Part shown: piece by piece, positions 7,491 to 16,684 of the stretch
Position numbering within the stretch: the first letter of the stretch is position 1
How the letters are laid out: each line of letters begins with the position of its first letter
Source of the DNA: an uncultured Prevotella sp.
GTDB lineage: Bacteria; Bacteroidota; Bacteroidia; Bacteroidales; Bacteroidaceae
Length of the DNA stretch: 64,000 nt
Assembly (NCBI GenBank): GCA_900317405.1
Contig: ONGP01000005.1
Span: 1-64,000, forward strand
Direction: 5' to 3'
Notes under the pieces: model-generated
Told to the model about the DNA's origin: nothing
What the model saw: the letters and a program-made list of their open reading frames with translations, nothing else
Database searches by the model: none
Position numbers and translations under genes: made by a program

Positions 7491-9887
7491 ATGTACCTAC
7501 TTAAAACTCATTCGCGTGGATTGCTGTTTGCCATGCTGATGACAATGACAACAAACAGTGTTAGCGCTCAAGATCGGTTGTATGCCGATGAGTTCCCATT
7601 GGGAGACGTAACCTTGCTCGACGGGCCGCTGAAGAAGGCTCGCGATCTGAACATCCAAACACTGCTAAAGTACGACAACGACCGACTGCTGGCACCATAT
7701 CTTAAGGAGGCAGGACTAACACCTAAGGGTAAGTCGTATCCCAACTGGGACGGACTTGACGGACACGTGGGCGGACACTATCTTACAGCTATGGCTATCA
7801 ATGCTGCTACTGGTAATGAAGAGTGCCGCAAGCGCATGGAATACTGGATTAGTGAACTGCAGGCTTGTGCCGACGCAAACGCCAAGAACCACCCCGCTTG
7901 GGGAAAAGGTTATGTAGGTGGTGTGCCAGGCAGCGATCGTGTGTGGGGCAACTTTAAGAAGGGCGACTTTGGTGCTTACTATGGCGCGTGGGTACCTTTC
8001 TATAATATACACAAGATGTATGCAGGACTGCGCGATGCGTGGGTATATTGTGGCAACGAGCAGGCCAAGAAACTCTTCTTGGGCTTCTGCGATTGGGCTA
8101 TCGACCTGACAGCCGGTCTGACTGATGCCCAGATGGAACGAGTGTTGGATACTGAACATGGTGGTATGAACGAGGTGTTGGCCGATGCTTATGCCATCAC
8201 TGGCGATAAGAAATATCTGGATGTAGCTAAGCGATTCTCACATCGCCGACTTCTCAACCCATTGATGGCTCGTCGCGATTGTCTCGATAATATGCATGCT
8301 AACACTCAGGTGCCCAAGGTCGTAGGTTTTGAGCGTATAGCCGAACTTGGTGGCGATGAGGCTTATCATACTGCTGGCGCATACTTCTGGGATATTGTTA
8401 CTGGCGAACGTTCGTTGGCCTTTGGTGGCAACAGCCGTCGTGAGCACTTCCCCAGCAAGGAGGCTTGCAAGGATTTCGTGGAGGATATCGACGGACCAGA
8501 GAGCTGTAACACCAATAATATGCTTAAGCTTACTGAGGATTTGCATCGTCGCAATCCAGAGGCTCGATATGCTGATTTCTATGAGTTGGCCATGTTCAAT
8601 CATATTCTCTCTACCCAGCATCCTGAGCATGGAGGCTATGTTTACTTTACTTCAGCACGTCCTCGCCACTATCGCAACTACTCTGCACCAAACGAAGCTA
8701 TGTGGTGCTGCGTGGGTACAGGTATGGAGAATCATGGCAAGTATGGTCAGTTTGTTTATACCCACGTGGGCGATGCTCTGTTTGTAAACCTCTTTGTGGC
8801 TTCTGAACTTAACTGGAAGCAGAAGGGGATACAGCTGCGACAGGAAACACAGTTCCCATATGCAGAGAGCAGCCGTATTACCATCACTCAGGGCAAGGGC
8901 AAGTTTGCTCTTCAGTTGCGCTATCCTGGTTGGGTAAAGCCAGGAAAGTTCAGCGTAAAGGTTAATGGTAAGCCTGTAAGCATCATCACAGGTCCTTCAA
9001 GCTATGTAGCTATCGATCGTCAGTGGAAGAAAGGCGATGTGGTTGACATCGAGTTCCCAATGCACAACAGTGTACGCTATATGCCAAACCTCTCGCAGTA
9101 TATAGCCCTGATGCATGGTCCGATAATGTTGGCTATGAAGACTGGTACTGAGGATCTGGCTATGCTTATAGCCGATGATAGTCGATTTGGTCAGTTGGCA
9201 GTTGGCAAGAAGTTGCCTATCGACAAGGCACCTATCTTGATTAATAATGATATCGAAAACATTGCAAACCAGTTGCAGCCCGTGGCTGGCAAGCCGTTGC
9301 ATTTTACTCTGAGCACCAAGATGGTGAATGAGATTCGTAATGAACTTATGCCATTCTTCGAACTCCACGATTCGCGCTATATGATGTATTGGCTGGCCCT
9401 CAGCGAGGATAGTTATAAGGGCTATCTTGATAATCTGGCACGACAGGAAAAGGAGCGCGAGGCACTAGAGGCACGCACCACCGATAAGGTTCAGCCAGGT
9501 GAGCAGCAGCCAGAGTCAGACCACTTCATGGAGACTGACAACTCGTTCGTAGGTAATACCAACGACGTATTCTTCCGCGATGCCAGCAATGGTCACTATT
9601 TCAGCTATCTGATGCAGACTGGCGGCAAGACAGACCTGAGTCTGCGTCTGAAGTATTGGGGAGTAGGCGAGTGGAAGAGTCATGAGTTCGACATCTTTGT
9701 AGATGACGTGCTGGTTACATCTGTAAACAACACTGGTAAGTATCGCATCTCTGAGTTTAAGTACGAGGAATATCCTGTGCCTGCAGAAGCACTCAAAGGT
9801 AAGAAACAGGTGCGTGTAAAGTTTGTGGCCAAACCTCGCAAGCAGATTGGTGAGATTTACGAAGTAAGACTAATCAGTAACAAATAA
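7491..9887 (+). CDS. GH127/GH146-type beta-L-arabinofuranosidase (DUF1680)
   Basis: A 798-residue exported enzyme of the DUF1680 superfamily, which removes beta-L-arabinofuranose from arabinan or arabinosylated glycans. The signal peptide ends at about VSAQ (residue 26). The zinc/cysteine active site is present: ESCNTNNM (E337, C339) and WCCVGTGMENH (C406, C407). C406 aligns with the catalytic cysteine of the characterised GH127 enzyme HypBA1. The C-terminal 120 residues form a beta-rich accessory domain (NSFVGNTNDVFFRDASNG onward) common in the longer Bacteroidetes members, so GH146 is as likely as GH127. The next gene, a GH51 arabinofuranosidase, starts 11 bp downstream, supporting arabinan breakdown. 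Confidence 0.9.
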   Translation: MYLLKTHSRGLLFAMLMTMTTNSVSAQDRLYADEFPLGDVTLLDGPLKKARDLNIQTLLKYDNDRLLAPYLKEAGLTPKGKSYPNWDGLDGHVGGHYLTAMAINAATGNEECRKRMEYWISELQACADANAKNHPAWGKGYVGGVPGSDRVWGNFKKGDFGAYYGAWVPFYNIHKMYAGLRDAWVYCGNEQAKKLFLGFCDWAIDLTAGLTDAQMERVLDTEHGGMNEVLADAYAITGDKKYLDVAKRFSHRRLLNPLMARRDCLDNMHANTQVPKVVGFERIAELGGDEAYHTAGAYFWDIVTGERSLAFGGNSRREHFPSKEACKDFVEDIDGPESCNTNNMLKLTEDLHRRNPEARYADFYELAMFNHILSTQHPEHGGYVYFTSARPRHYRNYSAPNEAMWCCVGTGMENHGKYGQFVYTHVGDALFVNLFVASELNWKQKGIQLRQETQFPYAESSRITITQGKGKFALQLRYPGWVKPGKFSVKVNGKPVSIITGPSSYVAIDRQWKKGDVVDIEFPMHNSVRYMPNLSQYIALMHGPIMLAMKTGTEDLAMLIADDSRFGQLAVGKKLPIDKAPILINNDIENIANQLQPVAGKPLHFTLSTKMVNEIRNELMPFFELHDSRYMMYWLALSEDSYKGYLDNLARQEKEREALEARTTDKVQPGEQQPESDHFMETDNSFVGNTNDVFFRDASNGHYFSYLMQTGGKTDLSLRLKYWGVGEWKSHEFDIFVDDVLVTSVNNTGKYRISEFKYEEYPVPAEALKGKKQVRVKFVAKPRKQIGEIYEVRLISNK

Positions 9888-9898
9888 TAATAACAACT

Positions 9899-11917
9899 AT
9901 GTACAAAAGATCTATCCTAAGTGTTGCCCTTGTGGCAGCTGCCTTGGGTGTGAACGCCCAGAAGCCTATGACTGCCCCAGCAGGTGGCAAGGCTATCAGT
10001 GACGAATTAATCGGCATCTTCTTTGAGGACATCAACAACTCTGCTGATGGTGGACTCTATGCCGAGTTAGTGCAGAATGGTGCATTCGAGTTTTCTACTA
10101 TGGACCGCGACGGATGGGGCCCTGGTACTGCTTGGCGCCTGATTCGCCCAGGACACTCACTTGGCTATATGAAGCCATGTGTAGAGAATCCTGTTCATCC
10201 TAACAATGCCAACTACATGCGCCTCCACATCGAGCGTGCTAAGGAGTATTACGACTATACTGGTTGGACAGGTATCGGCATACAGAACGACGGTTTCGAC
10301 GGTATCTCTGTAAAGGCTGGCGAGAAGTACAATTTCTCTGCTTTTATGCGCAACGTAATTGGTGATGCCAAGAAGGTTCGTGTTGTATTGGTAGAGCCCG
10401 TACAGGGTTGGCCACCAAGGGATCCAAAACTCTTGGCAGAGGCTACCTTTGATGTGAATAATAAGGACTGGAAACAGTTTGAGGCTGTGCTCACTCCTAA
10501 TGCCGACTGCCAGAATGCTGCTCTGCAGATATTGGTACTCACCACTGGCGATATGGATATTGATGTAGTATCGCTGATGCCTCAAGATACTTATAAGGGT
10601 CATGGTCTGCGTAAGGATCTGGCTCAGGCATTGGCCGACCTTCACCCACGATTCATGCGTTTCCCTGGAGGATGCGTAGTTCATGGTGGTGGCGATGGCT
10701 TCTGGAATACCTATCGTTGGAAGACCACTATCGGACCAAAGTGGCAGCGCCGTCAGCTCAAGAACACATGGGGCTATCACCAGAGTTGTGGTCTTGGATA
10801 CTTTGAGTACTTCCAGTTCTGTGAGGATCTGGGTATGGAGCCTCTGCCTATCCTGCCTTGTGGCGTAAGCTGTCAGGGTACCAACGGTGGTTGGGGCATG
10901 AAGGGCCAGGCCCAGGACGTAGTACCTATGAGCGAGATGGACGAGTGGGTAGACGAGTGCATCGACCTGATAGAGTGGGCCAACGGAGATCCTGCAACCA
11001 ACAAGTGGGCTAAGATGCGTGCTGAGGCTGGTCATCCCAAGCCATTCAATCTGAAGTATCTGGGTATTGGTAACGAGGAGCGCATCTCTCCTGAGTTCTG
11101 CGAGCGCTTCAAGTATATTTATGAGCGTGTAACCAAGGCTCATCCTGAGATTGTTATCGTAGGTACAGCAGGTCCTGGTTCGCATGCCGATAACTCTGAC
11201 TATCAGAATGGTTGGAAGTTGGCCGACGAACTGGCTATGCCTATTCTCGACGAGCACTATTACGAGCCAAACACTTACTTCCTGAACAAGCGTCAGTACG
11301 ACAGCTACCCACGCGACCGCAAGACAAAGGTTTACCTGGGTGAGTATGCTGCTAAGGATAAGAAGCTGATTGATGCACTGGCTGAGGGCTTGTATCTGCT
11401 CCACGTAGAACGCAATGGCGATGTAGTGGCAATGACATCATATGCTCCTCTCTTCGCCCGCAAGAATGGTACTCAGTGGAATCCTGACCTTATCTACTAC
11501 GATAACGAGCGCACATTCCTTACCTGCAGCTACTATGTACAGCAGATGTTCGGACAGAGCGCAGGACAGTACTATTATGGCGACTGTGTTAAGTTTGAAG
11601 GCGATGCAGCTGATGCCATCCAGCCTATGGAGAATGTACACTATGGTCAGAGCGTGATTCTGAATGCCAAGACCCGTCAGCTGTTTGTAAAGCTTGTTAA
11701 TGCTAGTGCCGATGCCAAGAAAGCTAACATCGATCTGAGTCGCTTTAAGAGCATCAAGAAGTTGGCCACTAAGACCACCATCGCTGGTCAGCCTAACGAC
11801 GAGAATAACTTCGAAGCCCAGCCAATCTACCCCAAGACAGATGTAGTAAAGGCTCAGAAGAAGTTCGCTCTCGACCTGGCACCATACTCAATGGTAATGT
11901 TGCAGTATCAGCTGTAA
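9899..11917 (+). CDS. GH51 alpha-L-arabinofuranosidase
   Basis: A 672-residue exported glycoside hydrolase of family GH51 that removes alpha-L-arabinofuranosyl side chains from arabinan or arabinoxylan with retention. The signal peptide ends at VNAQ (residue 21). A carbohydrate-binding-like beta domain occupies roughly residues 60-200, followed by the catalytic barrel starting at FMRFPGGCVVHG. The acid/base glutamate is E393 in GNEE and the likely nucleophile is E482 in YLGEYAA. A C-terminal beta domain completes the family layout, and length is typical of Bacteroidetes members. It is the last gene of the plus-strand operon and is followed at once by a strong terminator. Confidence 0.94.
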   Translation: MYKRSILSVALVAAALGVNAQKPMTAPAGGKAISDELIGIFFEDINNSADGGLYAELVQNGAFEFSTMDRDGWGPGTAWRLIRPGHSLGYMKPCVENPVHPNNANYMRLHIERAKEYYDYTGWTGIGIQNDGFDGISVKAGEKYNFSAFMRNVIGDAKKVRVVLVEPVQGWPPRDPKLLAEATFDVNNKDWKQFEAVLTPNADCQNAALQILVLTTGDMDIDVVSLMPQDTYKGHGLRKDLAQALADLHPRFMRFPGGCVVHGGGDGFWNTYRWKTTIGPKWQRRQLKNTWGYHQSCGLGYFEYFQFCEDLGMEPLPILPCGVSCQGTNGGWGMKGQAQDVVPMSEMDEWVDECIDLIEWANGDPATNKWAKMRAEAGHPKPFNLKYLGIGNEERISPEFCERFKYIYERVTKAHPEIVIVGTAGPGSHADNSDYQNGWKLADELAMPILDEHYYEPNTYFLNKRQYDSYPRDRKTKVYLGEYAAKDKKLIDALAEGLYLLHVERNGDVVAMTSYAPLFARKNGTQWNPDLIYYDNERTFLTCSYYVQQMFGQSAGQYYYGDCVKFEGDAADAIQPMENVHYGQSVILNAKTRQLFVKLVNASADAKKANIDLSRFKSIKKLATKTTIAGQPNDENNFEAQPIYPKTDVVKAQKKFALDLAPYSMVMLQYQL

Positions 11918-11939
11918 GAAAAATACTGTTGGAAATAAT

Positions 11940-11972
11940 AAATCCCCGCTGGTTGGCGGGGATTTGTTGTTT
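11940..11972. terminator. Bidirectional terminator between GH51 and the CotH gene
   Basis: Perfect 10-bp arms at 11940-11949 and 11956-11965 (AAATCCCCGC and its complement) enclose a six-base loop, followed by a T run at 11966-11976. It lies between two convergent genes and can serve both. Confidence 0.85.
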
Positions 11973-11973
11973 T

Positions 11974-14436
11974 TTATAGTTTAACGGTTTTTGCTCCTAC
12001 TTTAAGTACGTGTAGTTGGTTTGTGGGTAGTGTGATGGTGACTGTTGAACCATCTGATACTGCATTGTAGATGCTCATACCACGCAAATCAAAGACCTGA
12101 ATCTTTGTGCCTGCAGGTACTCCTGTCAGAGTAAGCTGCTTTCCGCTCTTCTGCCATATCCAGTTGTCTTCATCTACATTACTTATACCTGTTGCATCGC
12201 CCAAAATAGGATTGATGGCCAGACTCTTACAAGTTGGCATGGTGAATTCGTAGCGGGCACCATCTACTTCTGTATTGTTAACACTGCCGTTTGACGATGT
12301 GGTCTTTACCTTCCAACCAGAAACCACCTTTCCTTCTGGAGCAGTTGCCTCTAGAATCAAGGTCCTGTTGGCAAAGAATTTTCCATCGAAGGTGTTGCGG
12401 GTAAGGGGCACGCCGTTAACTGTAACATCGGCCTCGTCTTCACTAGTTGGATCGGTAGTGATTGTGAACTTGATGGGTGAACCAATACTGAAGGTGTTAC
12501 CCAACTGCTTGTACATCTCGTCGTTACGCTTTAGTAGCCAGGTGCGAATCTTGCCTGTCTCGTCATCGATATTTGGCCACCAGGGGTTGTAGATGGTTTC
12601 CTGATGCATTTTCCACTCTGGTTTCATAAGTTCGTACATAGGATCCCAAATCTCACGAATACGGGCAGAGTTAAGGAAGTCGCCCATATATACGCAGAAT
12701 CTATCGATAAACTCGCGGTTGAAATCAGGATCTTCCATCTGTCGGCGGAACATGCGTGTGGCATCCCAGGTGATAGAGAAGTTGGCACCTCCATGCAAAT
12801 TAGAGTCGTCAGGGTTATACCACTGATCAATGATTCTATGGTCGTAACCACCTGATGAACCTGCATTTCCTCCATATAGACCCATGGTGTAGTCCAAATC
12901 CTTAGCTATCCAGCGCCACTTGCCACCTTCGGCTCTTGGACGCCAAAGCACGTTATTGTTGCCAGGATAGTCTAGATTGTTAAAGTACATGTTCATAATG
13001 GTTATGCGCAGGTACTCCTCCCAGTCCATCCACTCGGCATATTCTGCCAGTGTATGCCCCTTCTCTTCGTAGAACTTTTTAAAGGCATTAAAGTTGTCGA
13101 TGGTTCCTTCTTTCAGTTCCTCGTTTTCTATCAGATCGATATCCTCAAGACCGTCGTAGTGGGTAATGATGTTGTTTTCGTTTGCACGCTCACGGATGTT
13201 CAGCATACCCCAATACTGGCCGTTGATATACACAACTGATGGTCGCCAGGCCTGCCAGTCGATATCAGCATTTTCGGCCATTGCTCGCTGGGCCACTGCA
13301 TCGCGCATATAGATGCCTTCGCGGTCGTTTCCTGCATTGCGTAGTACAATAGACTTATAGTTTGTTAGTCCTGGGCACTGATCAGGGAAGAACTCATATT
13401 CCATGTTCTTCTTGCCAAAGCGCTTGTGGCAATAGATACCCATCGACTTTCTTGATGCCTCACGAGAGTAAGCACCAGTTACACGAGTCTCGCAAAGCTG
13501 GTTAAGCTGTGCAGGCTGTCCCTCGGCATCAAACAGTTCGAAGTTGATTGGACGGCGCCAGTCTTTCTGCTCGCTCTTAACGTGGGTATTGTTGTTTGCA
13601 AAGATTCCAATCTTGTTGTCATTCAGATATTTATCGTTGGTTACGATGCTGATGATGGGAATAGAAAGGCTGCGATGGTGGAAGATGTACGACTGAACAG
13701 TACTAACTGGCGAAAGCCAACCTTTACAGAACAGCTTGGCGCGAACGGCAGTTGACTTGCTGATTAAGATTTCAGAGTTGTACTTAGTGCTTGTAGCTGT
13801 TGGCTCAGTTCCATTAGTGGTATAGCGGATTTCTGTACCCTCAGGACAACCTTCTGGCAGCGAGAGTGCAAGTTTAAAGGATTTTGTACCCTTCACCACT
13901 TTGCCCTGTTCGCTAAACACTGGTTCGCCCAATATATGGTCACGACTACATATATCGCCAGTGTTTGCTGCCTTAGGCGATGGAGTGAGCTGATAGCCCC
14001 ACTCGTCTGCACCGTCTGTTTTTCGGCCATAGGCGATGTTTGGTGCAGGCTGCTTTTTAAGATCCTTCACCTTATCGATGATGGTAGAACCCTCAAATAG
14101 GAAAATCTCGCATCCCTTACCCGATTCGAGTCGGAAGCTGGTATGCATGTCTTTGCCCACCTTGTCGCAATACACTAAGACATATTCCTTGGCGCCAATC
14201 TTAACGTTGCCCAGTTGCCAGGCATCGCTGCCATCCTCTTTAGTGCCTAATTTGTAGTTCACCAACTGCAGAGGCGAGTCGCCGGCATTATATAGTTCGA
14301 CCCATGAATCAGGAAAATCGTTAAGATCGTCCATTATACAGTCGATGTTTGACTGCATAAATTCATTGATTACTAATTGGGCGCGGCTTGTTTGCCAGCC
14401 CAATAACAGTGAGATAATAATGGTAAGCTTCTTCAT
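11974..14436 (-). CDS. Lamin-tail and CotH-kinase-fold surface protein
   Basis: An 820-residue exported protein. After the signal peptide (ends near SRAQ) a lamin-tail domain (about 20-130; VINEFMQSN, WVELYNAG) is followed by a chitobiase-C-terminal-like beta domain (about 180-250; IRYTTNGTEPTA). A CotH-type domain then spans about 260-640 (PIISIVTND, TGAYSREASRKS, YWGMLNIRERANENN, WIAKDLDYTMGLYGGNAG). Bacterial CotH proteins resemble protein kinases that modify spore-coat proteins; activity here is unproven. The end (IQVFDLRGMSIYNAV, VLKVGAKTVKL) resembles a type IX secretion sorting domain, suggesting surface display. It is a single gene whose promoter box sits only 8 bp before the start codon. 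Confidence 0.85.
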   Translation of the reverse strand: MKKLTIIISLLLGWQTSRAQLVINEFMQSNIDCIMDDLNDFPDSWVELYNAGDSPLQLVNYKLGTKEDGSDAWQLGNVKIGAKEYVLVYCDKVGKDMHTSFRLESGKGCEIFLFEGSTIIDKVKDLKKQPAPNIAYGRKTDGADEWGYQLTPSPKAANTGDICSRDHILGEPVFSEQGKVVKGTKSFKLALSLPEGCPEGTEIRYTTNGTEPTATSTKYNSEILISKSTAVRAKLFCKGWLSPVSTVQSYIFHHRSLSIPIISIVTNDKYLNDNKIGIFANNNTHVKSEQKDWRRPINFELFDAEGQPAQLNQLCETRVTGAYSREASRKSMGIYCHKRFGKKNMEYEFFPDQCPGLTNYKSIVLRNAGNDREGIYMRDAVAQRAMAENADIDWQAWRPSVVYINGQYWGMLNIRERANENNIITHYDGLEDIDLIENEELKEGTIDNFNAFKKFYEEKGHTLAEYAEWMDWEEYLRITIMNMYFNNLDYPGNNNVLWRPRAEGGKWRWIAKDLDYTMGLYGGNAGSSGGYDHRIIDQWYNPDDSNLHGGANFSITWDATRMFRRQMEDPDFNREFIDRFCVYMGDFLNSARIREIWDPMYELMKPEWKMHQETIYNPWWPNIDDETGKIRTWLLKRNDEMYKQLGNTFSIGSPIKFTITTDPTSEDEADVTVNGVPLTRNTFDGKFFANRTLILEATAPEGKVVSGWKVKTTSSNGSVNNTEVDGARYEFTMPTCKSLAINPILGDATGISNVDEDNWIWQKSGKQLTLTGVPAGTKIQVFDLRGMSIYNAVSDGSTVTITLPTNQLHVLKVGAKTVKL

Positions 14437-14444
14437 AACGGGCG

Positions 14445-14452
14445 CAAAGATA
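14445..14452 (-). promoter_or_regulatory. TAnnTTTG box for the CotH gene
   Basis: TATCTTTG on the minus strand, 8 bp upstream of the ATG. This leaves a very short or absent 5' leader. Confidence 0.55.
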
Positions 14453-14495
14453 CAAATTATTTAAGTGAAAATGCATAGATTTCCCAAAAAATATC

Positions 14496-14503
14496 TATCT
14501 TTG
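14496..14503 (+). promoter_or_regulatory. TAnnTTTG box for the histidine phosphatase gene
   Basis: TATCTTTG lies 26 bp upstream of the start codon at 14530, divergent from the CotH promoter. Confidence 0.6.
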
Positions 14504-14529
14504 CAACATATAACAAAAAATATACAACA

Positions 14530-15834
14530 ATGAAACAACAATTATTGATTTTTGCCATCGGTTTTTCGATGACAATACAGGCACAAAACGCTCCTGTATT
14601 CGAGACTTCGGCCAAGGACGAGATTGCTGCCAACAGATTTTTGGCAGGTAGTAACTATCTGGATTACGACCGTCAACTGTCTGATAAGCCTCTCACTCCT
14701 AGTCCTAAAAACTACGAACCTTATTATATGAGTCATTATGGTCGTCATGGTTCGCGTTGGCTCATCAGCGACGGAAACTACTCTAAACCTATTGCCACAC
14801 TGAAGATAGCTAAGGAGCAGGGTAAACTTACTCCACTTGGACTGAAGACCCTTGCAGCAATCGAAGCCATCTATGCTACTGCAGACAAGCGCTTGGGCGA
14901 TCTCACAACTGTAGGCGAGCGCCAGCATCACGGCATAGGAAAGCGAATGACACAGAACTTTCCAGAAATCTTTAAGACCAAGAATATTAAGATCGATGCT
15001 CGCAGCACAACTGTGAACCGTTGCATCCTGTCGATGATAGCAGAGTGCGAGGAACTGGCTGCTGCTAACCCTACAGCAAAGATTCACAACGACGTGAGTG
15101 AGAGTCTACAGTACTATCTCAATCAGCCTTGGGATGGATTAGTACAGAAGATAGGTAGGAGTACTGGCGACAAGGAGGAGCGCGAGTACACCATGAAGTG
15201 GACTCACCCTGAGCGACTGATGAAGCAGCTGTTTAATGATCAGGCATACGTGTATAATAATGTGAATGCCAACCAGCTTATGCGTCAGATATTCCACGTA
15301 GCAAGCAACATGCAGAGTCATGATACCGATCTGGAACTCTTCTCGCTGTTTACTGACGAGGAGGTTTATGATCTTTGGCGAATCAATAATGTAGGATGGT
15401 ATGTTGACTATGGTGCATCGCCCGTTTCTAGCGGCAAGATGCCTTTCAGTCAGCTTAACCTACTAAAGAACATCATAGCTACAGCCGATACTGTAACACA
15501 GACTCAGGCTACACTGCGTTTTGGTCACGAGGTATGTGTAATGCCACTGGCCTGCTTGCTGGAACTCGACAACTGCGGAATGGCTGTAAGCAATCTTGAT
15601 GAGCTCGATAAGTACTGGCGTAACTATCGCATCTTCCCAATGGGCTGCAACATCCAGTTGATATTCTATCGCCCCAAGAAGGGAAAGACTGGCGACATAC
15701 TGGTAAAGGCACTCTTGAATGAGCGCGAAGCTTATCTGCCAATCAAGACCTCCCAGTGGCCTTACTACAACTGGCAGGAGTTACGCACATATTATCTAAA
15801 CAAGATTGCGGCCTTTGAGGCTGAAAACAAATAG
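14530..15834 (+). CDS. Histidine acid phosphatase, MINPP-like
   Basis: A 434-residue exported phosphatase of the clade-2 histidine phosphatase family, related to multiple inositol polyphosphate phosphatases that remove phosphate from phytate-like compounds. The signal peptide ends near IQAQ (residue 19). The catalytic loop is YGRHGSRW (R72, H73, R76), with serine-arginine rather than the classical R-x-P. The second motif is GHEVCVMPL (H333, E334), the proton-donor region. Single gene with its own promoter and terminator. The substrate is inferred from family; another phosphomonoester is possible. Confidence 0.85.
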   Translation: MKQQLLIFAIGFSMTIQAQNAPVFETSAKDEIAANRFLAGSNYLDYDRQLSDKPLTPSPKNYEPYYMSHYGRHGSRWLISDGNYSKPIATLKIAKEQGKLTPLGLKTLAAIEAIYATADKRLGDLTTVGERQHHGIGKRMTQNFPEIFKTKNIKIDARSTTVNRCILSMIAECEELAAANPTAKIHNDVSESLQYYLNQPWDGLVQKIGRSTGDKEEREYTMKWTHPERLMKQLFNDQAYVYNNVNANQLMRQIFHVASNMQSHDTDLELFSLFTDEEVYDLWRINNVGWYVDYGASPVSSGKMPFSQLNLLKNIIATADTVTQTQATLRFGHEVCVMPLACLLELDNCGMAVSNLDELDKYWRNYRIFPMGCNIQLIFYRPKKGKTGDILVKALLNEREAYLPIKTSQWPYYNWQELRTYYLNKIAAFEAENK

Positions 15835-15839
15835 AAACA

Positions 15840-15871
15840 ATAAAGCCCTCACGAATTTGCGAGGGCTTTAT
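15840..15871. terminator. Bidirectional terminator
   Basis: Perfect 11-bp arms at 15840-15850 and 15861-15871 (ATAAAGCCCTC and its complement). The A and T ends of the stem provide T runs on either strand. It separates the convergent phosphatase and DUF3108 genes. Confidence 0.85.
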
Positions 15872-15874
15872 CAT

Positions 15875-16684
15875 TTAATTAATCTTAGAGGTCATCGCAC
15901 TGCGAACACCTTTATAGTTTTTAAGGTACGCCTTGGCACTTCCAAAGTTTAGGAACATGTCGAGGCGTACTGGTATGTGGTTCTGATCATCAGTGATGTA
16001 GAAGCGGATGAGCTCGCGGCTCTTTCCGTCTTCACGCTCATAGAATGACATAACCAGACAGCGGAATCTCTCCTTAGATCCGTTCATCTTGAAGTTCTCT
16101 TTTCCACGATATTCAAGCCATGAGTTAGAAAGGCTGCTGGCATCGCTGATAGGCGTTGATATTACTTGCCCCTTCTTAAGCTTTGAACCATCGAAATTGC
16201 GTGCTCTCAAGAATATCGACATCATATCGTAGATGCAACTGCGATAAGTACTTGTCTTCCAATGCTGCTCTCCATCAGCATCGATACGGTGTTTCTTCAG
16301 TTGGCAATTGCCGCCAGGATAGCTGTACCATATCTCGTCTACGTAATATCGACTTCCCTCTTTGGCTCCTTTACGGAAATAAAGTGGTGAAAGGTCAGGA
16401 TTGCAGTACGACAGCAGGGTGTCGCGCATAGTGAAATACTTGTCGAGCTTAGAGTTGCCACGAGTAATCAGGTATGACTTCCAGGCGTCCTTGCCCTCGA
16501 ACTTTGTCATCTTGGTATCCATCTGGGCTGAACCAACCTTAACCCAGATAAACTGCCAGTTAAAGTATAGGTCGTATTCCAGACTTTCGCCGCTCTTAAA
16601 GGCGGTGTTTGTTATTCCACACTGAGCATTGGCTGTAAGCCCCATGCCCATAGCGATAAATAGGGTCAGAATTAGTTTCTTCAT
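15875..16684 (-). CDS. DUF3108-domain exported protein
   Basis: A 269-residue protein with a signal peptide ending at TANAQ (residue 20) and a DUF3108 fold: FKSGESLEYDLYFNWQFIWV near the start, YYVDEIWYSYPGG in the middle, and LIRFYITDDQNHIPVRLDMF near the end. DUF3108 proteins are periplasmic or outer-membrane-associated with no established biochemical role. The start codon overlaps the end of the upstream lipoprotein gene by 4 bp, so they are translated together. It is the last gene of a three-gene operon. Confidence 0.85.
   Translation of the reverse strand: MKKLILTLFIAMGMGLTANAQCGITNTAFKSGESLEYDLYFNWQFIWVKVGSAQMDTKMTKFEGKDAWKSYLITRGNSKLDKYFTMRDTLLSYCNPDLSPLYFRKGAKEGSRYYVDEIWYSYPGGNCQLKKHRIDADGEQHWKTSTYRSCIYDMMSIFLRARNFDGSKLKKGQVISTPISDASSLSNSWLEYRGKENFKMNGSKERFRCLVMSFYEREDGKSRELIRFYITDDQNHIPVRLDMFLNFGSAKAYLKNYKGVRSAMTSKIN

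Noticed and set aside
10157..11404. Long minus-strand open frame (415 codons) antisense to GH51
   Set aside because: It lies wholly within a well-supported enzyme gene; the translation has no known motif and reflects codon bias of the sense strand.
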